Source: Bacillota bacterium
Lineage (GTDB): Bacteria; Bacillota; Clostridia; Oscillospirales; Ruminococcaceae
Reading direction: 5' to 3'
Length of the DNA: 64,000 nucleotides
Assembly (NCBI GenBank): GCA_023421245.1
Contig: JAEZTV010000015.1
Coordinates: 1 to 64,000, forward strand
Shown here: positions 45,252 to 53,542 of the stretch, piece by piece
How the letters are laid out: each line of letters opens with the position of its first letter
Numbering within the stretch: the stretch's first letter is position 1
Translations under genes and position numbers: made by a program
Notes under the pieces: model-generated
Database searches by the model: none
What the model was told of the DNA's origin: nothing
What the model saw: only the letters and a program-made list of their open reading frames with translations

Positions 45252-45773
45252 TTATTGCGCTGTTTCACCTATAAAACCTGTATTCCATAGTTTTGGTCTC
45301 ATGCTGCCATTACTATACTTCTTAAAGAATAAGACAAATTCATCTTCGTCAAACTCTCCGTTCTTTATTAAAATCTCCTGTTTTTTATTTGCCAGCTCAA
45401 CTAAGTATCCGGTCTCGTTATAACCGTTGTCAATATAGAACTTTTTGCGTCTTAGCCTTTGTTCAGTGTCTTTTGCATCCACATCACATCTTTCAATAGA
45501 AAGGATAATTTTATTGTTGGGATATAATAATTGAACTTTGGCTAGAATATGACTTCCATATCCTTTTGACCGATTGTTTTCGTCAACTGCCAAAAACATA
45601 ATCAATGTCAGGTTTTCAATTGTAGCCATATAAACAAAGCCATACAGGGTATCCTTATCATGAAAAGATAAGAAATCGGTGTTTGCTGGCTTTGCCATTA
45701 GAAGCATCAACCAAAAAGGCATATGATCCTCTTTTGGAAAAGAAGATGTATAGATTTCTTTTATTTTTCGCAA
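45252..45773 (-). pseudogene. GNAT acetyltransferase lacking its first residues
   Basis: A 173-codon frame of a GNAT-fold acetyltransferase: KIKEIYTSSFPKEDHMPFWL, the core strand LTLIMFLAVDENNRSKGYGS with the acetyl-CoA loop (NRSKGYGS) and a FYIDNGYNETGY substrate-side region. Relatives begin with about 10 further residues before KIKEIY. Here those are replaced by another GNAT gene (45658-45918) in a different frame. The only start is a TTG at 45773 inside that gene. It may be translated by coupling, but looks like a deletion product. Confidence 0.55.
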
Positions 45774-45918
45774 TTACACCGATGAGCGAACCTCTGTCGC
45801 TTATGATATAGGCGCGCCTATCCCGAATCTTTCGTAAAAACTCGTTTTCGCTTATATGGGTATCAAGTGCAAACCAAAACGCTTTGTCAGCTTCAGTTGC
45901 GTATCGTACTTCAAACAT
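45658..45918 (-). pseudogene. N-terminal fragment of a GNAT acetyltransferase
   Basis: Starts MFEVRYATEADKAFWFALDT, then ENEFLRKIRDRRAYIISDRG, the usual first half of a GNAT protein, with GAGGAG 4 bases upstream. After GSLIGVI the family match ends and the frame runs into the other GNAT gene out of phase, stopping at 45658. The catalytic acetyl-CoA loop is absent. Read with the next frame, this is the scar of a deletion that joined two GNAT genes. Confidence 0.6.
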
Positions 45919-45951
45919 TTTACTCCTCTGCTGTAGCAAGAATCAATATAG

Positions 45952-46395
45952 TTACAGCTCTTTTTTTAAGTAAATCATGTCTACAAGCTGCACGCCGTCT
46001 TCAAACATGGGGTGGTCGTAGTTATCCGTAAAAAAGTTATGAATTCTGTGGTAAAGTGAAAAGCCGTTTTTTTCATAAAAGCGCTTGCTTGAAGGAACAT
46101 CGCCCGTTCCGACAATCATGGTTTTATAGCTGTCTTTGTAAAACTCCCCAATATATTCAATGAGCTTACTGCCATATCCCGCACCGTGCCATTTTTCATA
46201 TGTCGCTATGTTTTTAAGCTCACATGTATCGGGGCTTTCTCTTGTAACAACACATATGCTTTTCAACCCATTATCATACAAGGCAAACAGTTCTCCGCGT
46301 TCAAGATATCGGTCTATCATAGCTTCTGACTCATCGGCAAGTAAAAGCAGATCGATAAATTGCTTTTTGTTTTCATTTACAATTAAAATCTCCAT
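45952..46395 (-). CDS. GNAT-family N-acetyltransferase
   Basis: A 147-residue acetyltransferase with the acetyl-CoA binding motif in [15 protein letters not shown] (Q/R-x-x-G-x-G/A form) and the C-terminal [20 protein letters not shown] strand-helix. The substrate is unknown. ATG 46395 fits the family's N-terminus ([19 protein letters not shown]) and has GGGGG 5 bases upstream. It is the third GNAT in tandem with the two remnants. Confidence 0.83.
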   Translation of the reverse strand: MEILIVNENKKQFIDLLLLADESEAMIDRYLERGELFALYDNGLKSICVVTRESPDTCELKNIATYEKWHGAGYGSKLIEYIGEFYKDSYKTMIVGTGDVPSSKRFYEKNGFSLYHRIHNFFTDNYDHPMFEDGVQLVDMIYLKKEL

Positions 46396-46497
46396 AAAAG
46401 CCCCCTGTAAATTCTCTGCAGCGCTAGTAACCAATGGGATATTAGTATCTTCAACGGGGTAGAATACCACTTGTGCCATGAGCGATTACAGATATAA

Positions 46498-46559
46498 CAC
46501 ATAAGCCGAACCTCTCGCTGACAGGAACATCCTGTTTGGCGAGAGGTTCGGCTTATGTG
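46498..46559 (-). terminator. 21-bp hairpin downstream of tRNA-Arg
   Basis: Perfect 21-bp arms (46498-46518, 46539-46559) with a 20-base loop that holds its own small stem (ACAGGA/TCCTGT). It lies 4 bases after the 3' end of the tRNA on the same strand and may act as its terminator or in processing; no clear T run. Confidence 0.55.
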
Positions 46560-46563
46560 CGTT

Positions 46564-46640
46564 TGGCGCGCCCGAAGGGACTCGAACCCCTGACCTACTG
46601 GTTCGTAGCCAGTCACTCTATCCAGCTGAGCTACGAGCGC
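46564..46640 (-). tRNA. tRNA-Arg (anticodon ACG)
   Basis: A 77-base tRNA with encoded CCA. The acceptor stem GCGCTCG pairs with CGGGCGC (one G-T). The D arm contains AGCTCAGCTGGATAGAGT, the anticodon stem-loop CTGGCTACGAACCAG gives ACG, and the T arm is GGGGTTCGAGTCCC. Reads CGN arginine codons after A-to-I editing. Confidence 0.96.
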
Positions 46641-46826
46641 AACTTTATGCTGTAATCAGCCTTACTATAATATCATGGCCGAGCAGGCTTGTCAACTATT
46701 ATGATGAGCATTTTTTGCAAAAGGAAATCACCCTTCTATGTGTTTGGAACAGTTTAACTGTCCGTTTTTTGGGACGCGTGATGGAATATAATAAGGATAA
46801 CAACCAACAAGAAAGCGGTGTATGGG

Positions 46827-46952
46827 ATGGATTACAAAATCAAACAGGTAAGTGGTCACGTTGAGGTATACGACGGGGACGGAAACTTTTTGTTTTCCGC
46901 CGACACTCAGGCCGAAGCATTAAATGAAATTCGTGAACTTTATGCAGCATAA
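46827..46952 (+). CDS. Small conserved-looking protein (41 aa)
   Basis: Encodes MDYKIKQVSGHVEVYDGDGN, then FLFSADTQAEALNEIRELYAA. The pattern of a short beta-hairpin (HVEVYDGDGNFLFSAD) followed by an amphipathic helix recurs in small Clostridia proteins of unknown function. The ribosome site is modest (AAGCGG region). TATAAT at 46787-46792 could be its promoter. It precedes another small gene, 24 bases apart. Confidence 0.62.
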   Translation: MDYKIKQVSGHVEVYDGDGNFLFSADTQAEALNEIRELYAA

Positions 46953-46976
46953 TACATGACGAAAGGAAGCATAGCA

Positions 46977-47135
46977 ATGACAGCATATCATCTGTATACC
47001 CGAATAAAGCATGTGAAATGGTACGATCCATTTCGACTTGAGGAGCAAACCGTAAACGGGGAGAGCACCTCTGCACAGGCAAACGACAATACGCTCACAT
47101 ACCCGACGCCAATGGTACAGGCGGCATCGGCTTAA
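46977..47135 (+). CDS. Small hypothetical protein (52 aa)
   Basis: Starts MTAYHLYTRIKHVKWYDPFR with AAAGGAAG nine bases upstream and ends in a Ala-rich tail (PMVQAASA). No family recognised. It is in tandem with the 41-residue gene and is closed by a hairpin that begins at its stop codon, which supports a real two-gene transcript. Confidence 0.5.
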   Translation: MTAYHLYTRIKHVKWYDPFRLEEQTVNGESTSAQANDNTLTYPTPMVQAASA

Positions 47136-47180
47136 CAATACCCCGTCGTGTTTCGGTTTTTAAAAACGGCGGGGTATTGT
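47135..47180 (+). terminator. Hairpin after the small genes
   Basis: ACAATACCCCG (47135-47145) pairs with CGGGGTATTGT (47170-47180), with CGT/ACG inside and a T-rich loop. It may also limit the converging ABC transcript. Confidence 0.65.
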
Positions 47181-47192
47181 ATCGCTGTGTTG

Positions 47193-47816
47193 CTACAGCT
47201 CTTTTTTGGAAAAAATGCCAACCGAGATACGGTACGATATCACCATCCATACCACAAGGATAAAGGGTGAGAGCGTAGCGAGCGTGCGCAGCGCTGCATC
47301 ACTGGGAGCGGGGATATTGATCCTTGATAAAACAAGTACGCCCACCGATGGAATAATAACGAGAAGAAAGATCATAAGCCTTGCCTTTTCCACCCCAAAG
47401 CGATAGATAAGTGGAATAAAAATGCTGATGATAAGCAGCGCAGCGCCCAGCATTGCAAGGTGTGTCACAACATATTCACTGTTCAGCCGCTCTCCCTGGT
47501 ACAGCGAGTACGCGAAGGAAAGCAGAAAAGAGAGAACAGAGCCTGATGCCGCAAGAACAAACCCGAGCAGATATTTTGCCAGCACCGTTTCGGAGCGGGT
47601 GACCGGCATGGTCATACCGTAGGCATCCCATTTTGCCTGCGCATCATAAGCAAACCCCGTCAGCACCATCATCGAAAAGTAGATTGTTATAATCGGCAGG
47701 ATAAAAGAGGGATCACGCGTTAGCATACCCAGCACCGCAAAAACCGCGACGAGAATTAATATCTGGCGAAGGTTTTTCTTGCATACTAAAATGTCCTTTA
47801 GAACAAGCCCAAGCAT
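47193..47816 (-). CDS. ABC-2 type transporter permease
   Basis: A 207-residue membrane protein with about six hydrophobic segments and a DAYGMTMPVTRSETVLAKYL loop typical of ABC-2 permeases in YtrA-controlled operons. It is the last gene after the GntR regulator and ATPase and overlaps the ATPase stop by one base (TAATG). The substrate is unknown; such systems often respond to cell-envelope antibiotics or peptides. Confidence 0.86.
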   Translation of the reverse strand: MLGLVLKDILVCKKNLRQILILVAVFAVLGMLTRDPSFILPIITIYFSMMVLTGFAYDAQAKWDAYGMTMPVTRSETVLAKYLLGFVLAASGSVLSFLLSFAYSLYQGERLNSEYVVTHLAMLGAALLIISIFIPLIYRFGVEKARLMIFLLVIIPSVGVLVLSRINIPAPSDAALRTLATLSPFILVVWMVISYRISVGIFSKKEL

Positions 47817-48682
47817 TACCGTTCCCCCTTTGCATAAAAAAGCATGATATCATCAAGCGATGCAGCATCTACGGTTATTTCAGGGTATCGTCGCTTAAAC
47901 TCCCTGTGGTTCTTTGTGAGCAGGTGACAGCCAAAGCTGTTTTTACAAGTTCCCACAATACCGGATTTGTCAAAGCGTTCATAATCCCGTATACCGCATT
48001 TAATGACAGCGTAGTTTTCCATAATGGCATCCTTGGTATCGGTTAAGGCTATTTTGCCATCATGAATAAACGTAATATAGTCTGCAACCTTTTCAAGATC
48101 GGTTGTGATATGTGATGACATCAATATAGAACGTGATTCATCCTGTATAAAATCAAAGAATACATCAAGTATCTCGCTGCGTACCACGGGGTCAAGGCCG
48201 CTGGTCGCCTCGTCGAGAATCAGCAGCCGCGGTTGATGAGAAAGTGCCGCGGCGATGGAAAGCTTCATCTTCATACCACGTGAATACTCTTTGACGGTCT
48301 TTGCCACTGGCAGACGGAACCGGTCAAGATAGCGCCCAAATAGTGTATCGTCCCAGCGGCCTTTGTAAATTCGCCGGAGAATGGCCGCAATTTCGCGGGC
48401 GCTTAGCGTTTCGTGAAAGCAGCTTTCGTCCAGCACCACGCCAAGCTGCGACTTAATGTCTTTCTCATTTTTCAGGTTATCCTGACCAAAGACGAGAATA
48501 TTACCAGCATCCCGTCGAATCAGGTTAAGGATCAGCTTGATAATGGTCGTTTTGCCCGCACCGTTTTCACCGATCAGCCCCATAATAGACCCGGGCAAAA
48601 CGGTTAGCGATACATCCTCCAGCATAAAGTCTGCATAGCTTTTGCACAGCCCCTTAATTTCCAAAATGTTGTCGTATTCCAT
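47816..48682 (-). CDS. ABC transporter ATP-binding protein (YtrB type)
   Basis: A 288-residue ATPase: Walker A GENGAGKTT (about 37-45), signature YSRGMKMKL in place of LSGGQ, Walker B LLILDEATSGLDP and the switch SSHITTDLEKV. The degenerate signature and the C-terminal ~70-residue extension are usual for this subfamily of exporters. Works with the permease downstream; lies 6 bases after the GntR gene. Confidence 0.92.
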   Translation of the reverse strand: MEYDNILEIKGLCKSYADFMLEDVSLTVLPGSIMGLIGENGAGKTTIIKLILNLIRRDAGNILVFGQDNLKNEKDIKSQLGVVLDESCFHETLSAREIAAILRRIYKGRWDDTLFGRYLDRFRLPVAKTVKEYSRGMKMKLSIAAALSHQPRLLILDEATSGLDPVVRSEILDVFFDFIQDESRSILMSSHITTDLEKVADYITFIHDGKIALTDTKDAIMENYAVIKCGIRDYERFDKSGIVGTCKNSFGCHLLTKNHREFKRRYPEITVDAASLDDIMLFYAKGER

Positions 48683-48688
48683 CCTGTA

Positions 48689-49063
48689 CTAATCCTCCCC
48701 GTAAAGGCAAAGGAGCATCTCGCATAGCTCCTGCCCGTTTATTCCGGCAACTTTTGCCGCCCCAATTGCACCGGTTAGATATTCTTCAATTGCCTTAAGC
48801 TGCTCCTCGCGGTAAAGCTCGGTGTTACGGCATGCGACAAAGCTGCCCTTGCCGGTCATAGAAGTAATAAATCCCTCGCGTTCCAGCTCCTCATACGCGC
48901 GCTTGGTGGTAATTACGCTGATGCGCAGTTCCTTGGCAAGAAGCCGCATAGAAGGGAGCATATCACCCTCATTCAGCACTGCGCTCATTATCATGCCTTT
49001 CACCTGCTGGACAATCTGCTCGTAGATGGGTGTATCACCGCTGTTGCTGATGATGATATCCAC
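48689..49063 (-). CDS. GntR-family regulator (YtrA type)
   Basis: A 124-residue short GntR protein: a winged HTH (TPIYEQIVQQVKGMIMSAVL, then MLPSMRLLAKELRISVITTK) and a small C-terminal helix pair without a big effector domain, as in YtrA. It should repress its own operon. GTG 49063 is chosen with AGGGG (49071-49075) 7 bases upstream; the longer upstream frame is read from the promoter region. The matching operator overlaps the start point. Confidence 0.9.
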   Translation of the reverse strand: MDIIISNSGDTPIYEQIVQQVKGMIMSAVLNEGDMLPSMRLLAKELRISVITTKRAYEELEREGFITSMTGKGSFVACRNTELYREEQLKAIEEYLTGAIGAAKVAGINGQELCEMLLCLYGED

Positions 49064-49088
49064 ACGGTCACCCCTTAGAAGATATTGT

Positions 49089-49134
49089 GTATATATTATA
49101 TATACAATATAACCGCTATACACATGCTTGTCAA
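49089..49134 (-). promoter_or_regulatory. ytrA-type promoter and operator
   Basis: Minus strand TTGACA (49134-49129), 17-base spacer, TATATT (49111-49106). Immediately downstream, GTATATAT-T-ATATATAC (49089-49105) is a perfect palindrome over the start point, as expected for autorepression by the GntR protein. Confidence 0.82.
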
Positions 49135-49177
49135 CAAAAAAATAAACCGTACGCAGAAATTTTCTTCCGTACGGTTT
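49135..49177 (-). terminator. Terminator of thpR
   Basis: AAACCGTACG (49144-49153) pairs with CGTACGGTTT (49168-49177). On the minus strand the stem is followed by TTTATTTTTTTG, next to the -35 of the GntR operon; the + strand also has a T run. Confidence 0.85.
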
Positions 49178-49185
49178 TTTGGTTT

Positions 49186-49725
49186 TTATGAATGCAGCAG
49201 TTTTGTATGGATACGCGTATAGGTCAATACCCCGTCAATGCGCTCGCTTTTCATTAAGTCGATACTTTGCACAGGAATACGGATAGCGCCTGCCTGTTTT
49301 GCAAGCTCGCCACGGTCAAAGCCTGTGGGAAGCTGCAGCTCTCTGGCAAGGGTAAGGTGCGGCTTATACTCACGGGTTTCTACCCAGCAGCCTGCCTGAA
49401 TCAAACGATTGTTCAGCTGGTCGTGGATAGAAAGCAGCGGCTGACATTTATGTGCGCCAACCCAGAATATCTCGCCGCTTTCACGTAAAAAGCGGCCTAC
49501 ACCCGTCAGCTGCAGCGTAAACGGTTTTTCTTCCACGCGGTCGATCGCGTGCTTGATGTTGTGAGCGCGTTCGGACTCAACCTCTCCCAGAAACACAAGA
49601 GTAAGGTGAAGGTTTTCACGCCGGGTATAACGGCCTTTCACAGCCGAGCCTTTGAGCAGATCAATTACCTCGCAAAGTTGGTCCTTTGCTGTGTCATCAA
49701 AGTTAATTGCAGTAAATAAACGCAA
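49186..49725 (-). CDS. thpR: RNA 2',3'-cyclic phosphodiesterase
   Basis: A 179-residue 2H-phosphoesterase that opens 2',3'-cyclic ends of RNA. The two catalytic HxTx motifs are clear: LHLTLVFLGE near 40 and PHLTLARE near 120. The start begins RLFTAINFDDTAK as in relatives. TTG 49725 is chosen since AAAGGG lies 8 bases upstream; a GTG three codons earlier is too close to it. Has its own promoter and terminator. Confidence 0.9.
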   Translation of the reverse strand: MRLFTAINFDDTAKDQLCEVIDLLKGSAVKGRYTRRENLHLTLVFLGEVESERAHNIKHAIDRVEEKPFTLQLTGVGRFLRESGEIFWVGAHKCQPLLSIHDQLNNRLIQAGCWVETREYKPHLTLARELQLPTGFDRGELAKQAGAIRIPVQSIDLMKSERIDGVLTYTRIHTKLLHS

Positions 49726-49790
49726 AATCCGCACCCTTTCCGCTTGGAATAAGACTATGGAGCCGCACTGCATAAAAAATATCCATCAAT

Positions 49791-49819
49791 ATTATATCAA
49801 TTACCTTGCATTTGCGCAA
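49791..49819 (-). promoter_or_regulatory. Promoter of thpR
   Basis: Minus strand TTGCGC (49819-49814), 17-base spacer ending TGA, TATAAT (49796-49791). Confidence 0.7.
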
Positions 49820-49843
49820 ACAATACTATTCCATTACACAAGA

Positions 49844-49873
49844 AAACAGGGAGCAGACGCTCCCTGTTTTTTT
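49844..49873. terminator. Terminator between the 53-aa gene and thpR
   Basis: AAACAGGGAGC (49844-49854) pairs with GCTCCCTGTTT (49859-49869), loop AGAC. T-rich on both sides (+: TTTTTTT; minus: TTTTCTTGT). Confidence 0.85.
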
Positions 49874-49938
49874 GCCGGAACGGGTACTTCGGGGTGTCGC
49901 CGCACGAGCAAACCAAAAATCGATTTATTCAGCAGACA

Positions 49939-50100
49939 TTACTTGTCGCCGCGCGTATAGTTTTCGGCATAGGCGTAAACATCGTCGGCGGACATCATGT
50001 TATTACCGCGCTCGCGAATAGTCTCCTGCACATACTCAGGCAAAGAATAAAAGAAACGCTCAAGTGCCTTATCCTGCTTTAGCAATTGGTCGAGTGCCAT
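49939..50100 (-). CDS. Small hypothetical protein (53 aa)
   Basis: Encodes MALDQLLKQDKALERFFYSL, then PEYVQETIRERG and NNMMSADDVYAYAENYTRGDK. AAAGGAG lies 8-9 bases upstream of the ATG. The composition is soluble, helical and acidic. Small proteins with the pattern FFYSLPEYVQ...I are common in Clostridia, with unknown function. It has its own terminator. The upstream gap 50101-50436 has no other gene; it is AT-rich, with no promoter I can place firmly. Confidence 0.7.
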   Translation of the reverse strand: MALDQLLKQDKALERFFYSLPEYVQETIRERGNNMMSADDVYAYAENYTRGDK

Positions 50101-50436
50101 GGTTTTTATCTCCTTTCAAAGCAGATGCCATTTTGGCAGGCTGCGCACCTGCGTATCAATAGCTTTTGCTCTTTACATATGTAAAATACACGCAAAGAAA
50201 CCCAAGAACGCACCTGAAAAGAATTATTAAATAATAGAAAAGGTTGATTATACTCAGGAAAAATATTCAATAATAAGCGTATAAAAGGCGGACTTGCTTC
50301 ATATATTTAGCTGTTACCTAACCACATTGTACTAAACCAACATTATTCAGAATATCTGAAAACGGGTATGTAGCTAGGTAATTAAAGCGGCTTATTTTGT
50401 GAAGGCCGGTAATGCAAAAAAGAGAGGTGCCTTGTG

Positions 50437-52254
50437 ATGGTTCACATTCTAAAGCATTCCATCACCAAAAAGTTGTGTTCCTTCTCCTTAGCGGCGGTAA
50501 TGGTTGTTTGCGCAGGTTTTTCGGGCTATACCGCAGACGACCCACAGCAGCAAGGGGAGCCCCCGCACCAACTGTCTATCCGTGCGGTTGAGGTATTAGA
50601 AACCATTGCGCGCGGCGCGCTATCCGAGGAAGAAACGGTGCTCTACACCGTAGATATTCCGCGTGTGACTGCCCCGGAAGAGAGGGAGAAGACACAGCCG
50701 GAAGACACATCCTCACAAACAACGCAGCAGCCCGCGCCCGAGGTCTATGAAGACACCTCCGCGCAACCCACGCAGGATACATCGTCGCAGCACAGTGGCG
50801 GACAGGATGCATCCTTGCGGGAGGAGAGTGGCACGCAAGTATCAAGCGATGAACAGCCTGCGGATTCGTCCGAGCACACAAGCAGTGAGACATCAAAGCA
50901 GGAAGATACCGCGTATACTGCCCGCAGCTATAAACTTGACCGTGCGCTTGCAGAGGTTCTTGAATCGGTTAATTTGCCGTTTAACAGCAAGCTCATGAAA
51001 GCACAGCTTGCGCAATCGCTTACAGACAAGCGTCTGGTGCGCTTTTATGCTGCGTCAGACACAGGTTGTGAACACTGTCAGGTTATTGTGACGGTTAACC
51101 CTGCTACAAGCGAAGTCAGCATATTTGCCGTTAATTCGGATGAAAGCAAGCGCCATACCTTTACACTGAGTATTATAGACGAAGCCGGCATGCCGATGTC
51201 CGTAGATGGCGCAGAGCAAAAAGGCATGACGGCGGATAAGCGCGTGCTGGACGGCACGCTTGCGGATGCAGACCTGCCCGATGGCGCACTGGTAGAGGTG
51301 CTGGAGATCAGCTTGACGCACAAACAAGATAACAGCGCAAGCAGCGCAGCAAGCAGCTCGCCGCAGAGCAGCGAGCCGGATAGCGATACTTCTTCGCAGC
51401 AAAGCGAGGCACCAAACGAGGAGCCTCCGGCAGAAGAGGCCGCGACAATTGCTGCGGGCGGGGAAGAAAACCAAGGCCGAATAGCGGCTTTTGCACAGGA
51501 TGAGCCCGCGAGCCAGCAGCAAACCGCACTGCCGGAGGAGGAGTCTTCACAGGGCACATCATCGGAAGGGGCATCCTCTCGAGAACCCGCCTCGCAGGAG
51601 GACGAAAACAGCTCGCAGCCCGATGACAGCAGCGCAAGCGAACAGCCTGACAACTCGCAGCCGTCCGAATCTGCGCCGAGCGAATCTCAGCCGTCTGAGC
51701 AGGAGCCATCGGATGATACCGAGCAAACCGAGGTGCAAACCACCATCCTACTGTTAACCGAAAGCAGCCGGACGCTTGCACTCGATGCGTTTGCGGCGGT
51801 TGGGCTTGAGGTCGGTGCGGGCTTTTCAGCGGCAACCGCCGGCGTGCCGACTGCAAATGGTAAGATTACCATTACAAAAAAAATAGACGCAAACTGGGCG
51901 GCGCACGGAGACCCCATCTTTGTATACACGCTTGAAAAAAAGCAAGGAAATCAATTCCGCGAGATTGCAAGCGACTATATTCGGTTCACGGGCGGCGATA
52001 CCCGACAAAAGAGCATTAACTTTAATGGGCTTGCCGCAGGAACCTATCGTATTACCGAGCTTGACACCCTGCGGTACAGTTCTCCAAAGGTTACCGAGGT
52101 AAAAAACGGCAAGGCGAGTGGCGCAAGCGTAGAGTTTGAAGTCACAAAAAGGAGTTCTACGGCAACAGTGACGTATCAAAGCAGCAAGAAAAACAACGAT
52201 TATTTTTCACACACCGATGCAGCGAAGAACTCCTTCTCGGCTAAAAAGAAGTGA
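50437..52254 (+). CDS. Large S/E/Q-rich surface protein with C-terminal Cna/SpaA-like domain
   Basis: A 605-residue secreted protein. The signal segment (about 10-32, LCSFSLAAVMVVCAGFSGY) is followed by two low-complexity S/E/Q/P-rich stalks (about 85-150 and 290-430). A small domain lies between them (about 155-290, with CEHCQV), and a C-terminal prealbumin-like domain (about 465-575, GKITITKKIDANW ... GLAAGTYRITELDT) resembles DUF5979/Cna-B pilin domains. No LPXTG motif is present. It is the first gene of a SipW/TasA/sortase cluster, so it is likely a matrix or appendage component. GAGAGG precedes GTG 50434 and ATG 50437; the ATG is used. Confidence 0.78.
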   Translation: MVHILKHSITKKLCSFSLAAVMVVCAGFSGYTADDPQQQGEPPHQLSIRAVEVLETIARGALSEEETVLYTVDIPRVTAPEEREKTQPEDTSSQTTQQPAPEVYEDTSAQPTQDTSSQHSGGQDASLREESGTQVSSDEQPADSSEHTSSETSKQEDTAYTARSYKLDRALAEVLESVNLPFNSKLMKAQLAQSLTDKRLVRFYAASDTGCEHCQVIVTVNPATSEVSIFAVNSDESKRHTFTLSIIDEAGMPMSVDGAEQKGMTADKRVLDGTLADADLPDGALVEVLEISLTHKQDNSASSAASSSPQSSEPDSDTSSQQSEAPNEEPPAEEAATIAAGGEENQGRIAAFAQDEPASQQQTALPEEESSQGTSSEGASSREPASQEDENSSQPDDSSASEQPDNSQPSESAPSESQPSEQEPSDDTEQTEVQTTILLLTESSRTLALDAFAAVGLEVGAGFSAATAGVPTANGKITITKKIDANWAAHGDPIFVYTLEKKQGNQFREIASDYIRFTGGDTRQKSINFNGLAAGTYRITELDTLRYSSPKVTEVKNGKASGASVEFEVTKRSSTATVTYQSSKKNNDYFSHTDAAKNSFSAKKK

Positions 52255-52769
52255 TGAAAACGATGCTGATACGAATTGTGCGCCTGATTCCAAACGCCTT
52301 AATGCTGTTTGCCGTGCTGATTGCGGCGGTACTCACGGTACCCCGATTGCTGGGATACACCCCCTTTACCGTTCTGTCGGGCAGTATGGAGCCGGCTTAC
52401 CCCGTGGGCAGCATTGTGTATGTGCGCGACGAGCTGCCTGAGAGCATTCGCGCAAGCGACGTAGTGATGTTTGAGCTGCCAAACGGCATGCCGGTTACCC
52501 ATCGGGTGGTTTCAGCCGATAGCGTGCTGCGAACTTTTGTGACCAAGGGGGACGCAAACCCCAGCGAAGATCCGGTGCCGGTACCGTTTGAGCAGGTAAC
52601 CGGCAAGGCGGGTGTGTGCCTGCCGTTGCTAGGCTATGTGGCGCTGTTTATGCAAACACCCTCAGGGCTTATCTGCGTCGCGTTTGTTATGCTGATTCTT
52701 CTGCTTGCCCCAAAGGCCATTGCAATGGCGATGCAAGCGGAAGGCGGTAGGACCCCCAAAGCCGATTGA
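52254..52769 (+). CDS. sipW: Signal peptidase I, SipW/ER type
   Basis: A 171-residue S26B signal peptidase, the ER/archaeal type that uses Ser-His. Membrane segment 1 is about 10-30; SGSMEP holds the catalytic Ser44, THRVV the His83, and TKGDAN is the third conserved block; a second membrane segment ends the protein (about 130-158). In Bacillus SipW processes TasA-like matrix proteins, and two such candidates follow. Its ATG overlaps the previous stop (TGATG). Confidence 0.9.
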   Translation: MKTMLIRIVRLIPNALMLFAVLIAAVLTVPRLLGYTPFTVLSGSMEPAYPVGSIVYVRDELPESIRASDVVMFELPNGMPVTHRVVSADSVLRTFVTKGDANPSEDPVPVPFEQVTGKAGVCLPLLGYVALFMQTPSGLICVAFVMLILLLAPKAIAMAMQAEGGRTPKAD

Positions 52770-52860
52770 GAAATTAAAAAGCAATTGCTTGCGTGGCTTT
52801 CCATAAAAGGAATAACCGAGCAGCGAAGGCACGCAGCAATAAAATACTGGAGGTAATGAG

Positions 52861-53484
52861 TTGAAAAAAAGAACAATCCTGCTTTCTTCTCTGGCGCTGC
52901 TGCTCGCTGCGGCACTTTCTATTGGCGGCACCGCCGCGTATTTCACAAGCAAGACACAGCCTGTCACCAACAAGTTTACGGTAGGTGGTGTTACCATTGA
53001 GCTTGTGGAGGAAAAGTGGAACAGCGGTAAAGGCAGCGTCAAGCCGGGCAAAGAGGTCGCCCAAAATATGGTGCCCGGGCAAACCGCCAACAAAGACCCG
53101 GTGGTAAAGAATATCGGCGTAAGCCCTTGCTACGTTCGTCTAAAGGTAACGGGTGTTACCTATAAAAACAATAAGATCAGTGCAACAAACGATTCCTATA
53201 CCATTCACGGTGCAAACCTTGGCAACAGCCAGAATAAATGGACTTATAGCCACGGCTACTTCTATTACAACCGCACCCTTGCGGGAAAGTCAGGCGCCGT
53301 TATTGATAAAACCGAGCCGCTGTTTACCTCGGTAAGCCTTGACCAAAACGCCACTGAGGGCAAAGCGGCCGACCTTGAGATGGTGATTACAGCCGAGGCG
53401 GTACAGTGCGAGGGCGGCCTTGAGCCGGACCATAACTTTAACTTTATTGAATCGGCGAAAGAAGCATTTCGAAAAATAAGCTAG
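52861..53484 (+). CDS. TasA/camelysin-like SipW-dependent protein (1)
   Basis: A 207-residue secreted protein. The N-terminal signal ends in SIGGTAAYFTSKTQPVTNKF, the hallmark of SipW-type (SipW-dependent) substrates, and the mature part is a beta-rich domain (VGGVTIELVEEKW, PGQTANKDPVVKNIG, CYVRLKV) as in TasA/camelysin. Start is TTG 52861 with GGAGG (52849-52853) 7 bases upstream. A likely fibre or matrix subunit. Confidence 0.85.
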   Translation: MKKRTILLSSLALLLAAALSIGGTAAYFTSKTQPVTNKFTVGGVTIELVEEKWNSGKGSVKPGKEVAQNMVPGQTANKDPVVKNIGVSPCYVRLKVTGVTYKNNKISATNDSYTIHGANLGNSQNKWTYSHGYFYYNRTLAGKSGAVIDKTEPLFTSVSLDQNATEGKAADLEMVITAEAVQCEGGLEPDHNFNFIESAKEAFRKIS

Positions 53485-53542
53485 TGCCCCCTATACTTTG
53501 AGGTTCATTCAAATTATATAAATGAAACTGGAGGAAAATTTT

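Noticed and set aside
50700..51700. Minus-strand frames across the S/E/Q-rich stalks
   Set aside because: Long open frames there are artefacts of biased codon composition in the surface-protein gene; they lack ribosome sites and family features.
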